NCBI GenBank assembly: GCA_014376655.1
Contig: JACMRC010000473.1
Location: 1-6,419, forward strand
Length of the DNA stretch: 6,419 nucleotides
Source of the DNA: Mucilaginibacter sp.
Lineage (GTDB): Bacteria; Bacteroidota; Bacteroidia; Sphingobacteriales; Sphingobacteriaceae
Reading direction: 5' to 3'
Shown here: positions 4,920 through 6,419 of the stretch, in pieces
Position numbering within the stretch: the first letter of the stretch is position 1
Layout of the letters: each line of letters opens with the position of its first letter
Program-made: the position numbers and the translations under genes
Notes under the pieces: generated by a model
What the model was told of the DNA's origin: nothing
The model's database searches: none
What the model saw: only the letters and a program-made list of their open reading frames with translations

Positions 4920-6419
4920 ATGATCCACAAAAAAACACGCACCTATATACCTGCCGACCTTGAAATTAAATGGGAAACGCTTGAACCATTATATAAAGAC
5001 CTGGTTAGCCGCCAAATAGACTCTATTGAAGAATTAGAGCATTGGCTGCACGACCGTAGCGAGTTGGAAGCCGCGCTGGAAGAAGATTTTGCCTGGCGCT
5101 ATATCCGCATGACCTGCGATACCAACAACGAACAACTATTGGCCGATTTCCAGTATTTCGCTACCGAGATAGAGCCTAAAGCCGCGCCTTACAGCAACGA
5201 GTTAAATATTAAACTGGTTAAAAGCGCATATTTTAATGAGTTAGACGGCGATAAGTATTTTGTTTACCTCCGTGGCATTAAAAAATCGTTAGAACTGTTC
5301 CGCGAGGAAAATATCCCTATCCAAACAGAGATCCAGATTGAGCAGCAAAAATACCAGTCGATAAGCGGATCGTTATCCGTACACATCGGCGATAAAGAAT
5401 ATACTTTGGAGCAGGCCGCCGTATTTTTAAAAGATACCGACCGCGCCAAACGCCAGGAGGTTTGGAAAAAGATCACCTTCCGCCGCCTGGAAGAGAAAGA
5501 AAAACTGAACGACCTGTTTGATCTCCTGCGTGTGCTGCGCCATAAAGTGGCCCTTAACGCCGGTTTTGAAAACTACCGCGATTATATGTTCCAGGCATTA
5601 GGCCGTTTTGATTATACGCCACAGGATTGCTACGCTTTCCATGAAGCTATTGAACTGGAGATAGTACCCATCCTACGCGAACATGCTGAGCAACGCAAAG
5701 AGGCTTTAGGCCTGGATACTTTGCGCCCCTGGGATATGGACGTTAACACATCGGGCAAACCGGCTTTAAAACCGTTTAACAGCGGCGAGGAGTTGATAGA
5801 AAAGTCTATCCAATGCTTCCGCAACATCAACAGTTATTTGGGCGAGCGTTTGGAAATAATGAAGGACAACAATCTGTTTGATGTGGAGAGCCGCAAAGGC
5901 AAGGCACCGGGCGGCTATAACTACCCCCTATCAGAAACCGGCGCGCCGTTTATCTTCATGAACTCGGCCAATACCTTCCGCGACCTAACTACTATGGTAC
6001 ACGAAGGCGGCCACGCGGTGCATACCTTTTTAACTGCCGATTTAGAGTTGAACGACTTTAAACATTGCCCATCAGAAGTTGCTGAGTTAGCTTCTATGTC
6101 GATGGAGCTGATATCAATGGATAAATGGGATGTGTTTTTTGATAATAAAGAAGATTTGAAACGCGCAAAACGCGATCAATTGGTTGATGTGCTGAAAACT
6201 TTGCCATGGGTAGCGGTGGTGGACCAGTTTCAGCATTGGATCTATACCAACCCTGACCATTTGGCATCAGAACGTGCCCAGGCTTGGTTAAAGATCTATG
6301 AGCCATTTGGTGCCGGCTTCGCCGACTGGACAGGACTTGAAGAAGCCGAAGCTAACTTATGGCAGAAACAACTGCATATTTTCGAGATCCCGTTCTACTA
6401 CATCGAATACGGTTTCGCG
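4920..6419 (+). CDS. M3-family oligoendopeptidase (PepF-like), C-terminus cut by window edge
   Basis: From the ATG at 4920 the frame is open for 500 codons to the window edge. It encodes a zinc metallopeptidase of family M3, which hydrolyses short peptides, normally in the cytoplasm; no signal peptide is present (MIHKKTRTYIPADLEIKW). The active site is HEGGH at residues 361-365, preceded by FMNSANTFRDLTTMV and GKAPGGYNYPL and followed by VAELASMSMEL. His361 and His365 bind zinc, Glu362 is the catalytic base, and Glu389 in AELAS is the probable third ligand. The helical N-terminal part (about 1-200) fits the substrate-channel lobe of the family. The last visible residues, IFEIPFYYIEYGFA, match the Tyr-rich substrate-binding segment near the C-terminus, so perhaps 60-80 residues are missing, judging from a usual length near 570. 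No frameshift is seen. It has its own spacer and is probably transcribed separately from yihA and the prenyltransferase gene. Confidence 0.95.
   Translation, partial: MIHKKTRTYIPADLEIKWETLEPLYKDLVSRQIDSIEELEHWLHDRSELEAALEEDFAWRYIRMTCDTNNEQLLADFQYFATEIEPKAAPYSNELNIKLVKSAYFNELDGDKYFVYLRGIKKSLELFREENIPIQTEIQIEQQKYQSISGSLSVHIGDKEYTLEQAAVFLKDTDRAKRQEVWKKITFRRLEEKEKLNDLFDLLRVLRHKVALNAGFENYRDYMFQALGRFDYTPQDCYAFHEAIELEIVPILREHAEQRKEALGLDTLRPWDMDVNTSGKPALKPFNSGEELIEKSIQCFRNINSYLGERLEIMKDNNLFDVESRKGKAPGGYNYPLSETGAPFIFMNSANTFRDLTTMVHEGGHAVHTFLTADLELNDFKHCPSEVAELASMSMELISMDKWDVFFDNKEDLKRAKRDQLVDVLKTLPWVAVVDQFQHWIYTNPDHLASERAQAWLKIYEPFGAGFADWTGLEEAEANLWQKQLHIFEIPFYYIEYGFA

Noticed and set aside
4920..6419. 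Truncated or frameshifted M3 peptidase
   Set aside because: The frame is uninterrupted, with all active-site motifs in order. Only the window edge removes the C-terminus.

Overview
The window looks like chromosomal DNA of a Bacteroidota bacterium, most likely of the Sphingobacteriaceae (Mucilaginibacter/Pedobacter type). The basis is the style of the proteins (a carboxypeptidase-regulatory-like domain fused to a plug and an outer-membrane barrel, a UbiA homologue of the TIGR01475 type, an M3 oligoendopeptidase), the absence of clear Shine-Dalgarno sequences, and promoter-like TAnnTTTG boxes in front of genes. The genus is an inference from memory of similar sequences; no search was run.

Layout: (1) 1-141, minus strand, is the 5' part of a VOC/glyoxalase-fold gene that runs off the left edge. 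(2) 142-369 is an AT-rich divergent intergenic region with two back-to-back promoter candidates and a near-perfect palindrome next to the VOC start codon. (3) 370-3129, plus strand, is a large TonB-receptor-like outer-membrane beta-barrel protein with a signal peptide. No SusD partner lies downstream. (4) 3130-3229 is a short spacer made almost entirely of degenerate GATT/AATC repeats that form hairpins and run into a TATCTTTG box just before the next gene. (5) 3230-3853 yihA (ysxC/engB), the ribosome-assembly GTPase, and (6) 3862-4743, a UbiA-family polyprenyltransferase, are 8 bp apart and form a probable two-gene operon. (7) 4744-4919 holds a strong imperfect inverted repeat and four tandem octamers that end 7 bp before the next start. 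(8) 4920-6419 is an M3-family oligoendopeptidase (PepF-like), open at the right edge, with about 500 residues present.

The genes do not form one pathway. They are envelope and housekeeping functions: a possible nutrient or surface receptor, 50S ribosome maturation, probable menaquinone side-chain attachment, and cytoplasmic peptide turnover. I see no mobile element, CRISPR array, tRNA, rRNA or defence system. The less ordinary content is in the spacers: low-complexity tandem repeats whose last unit coincides with the -7-like box of the downstream gene, and several inverted repeats able to fold in alternative ways.
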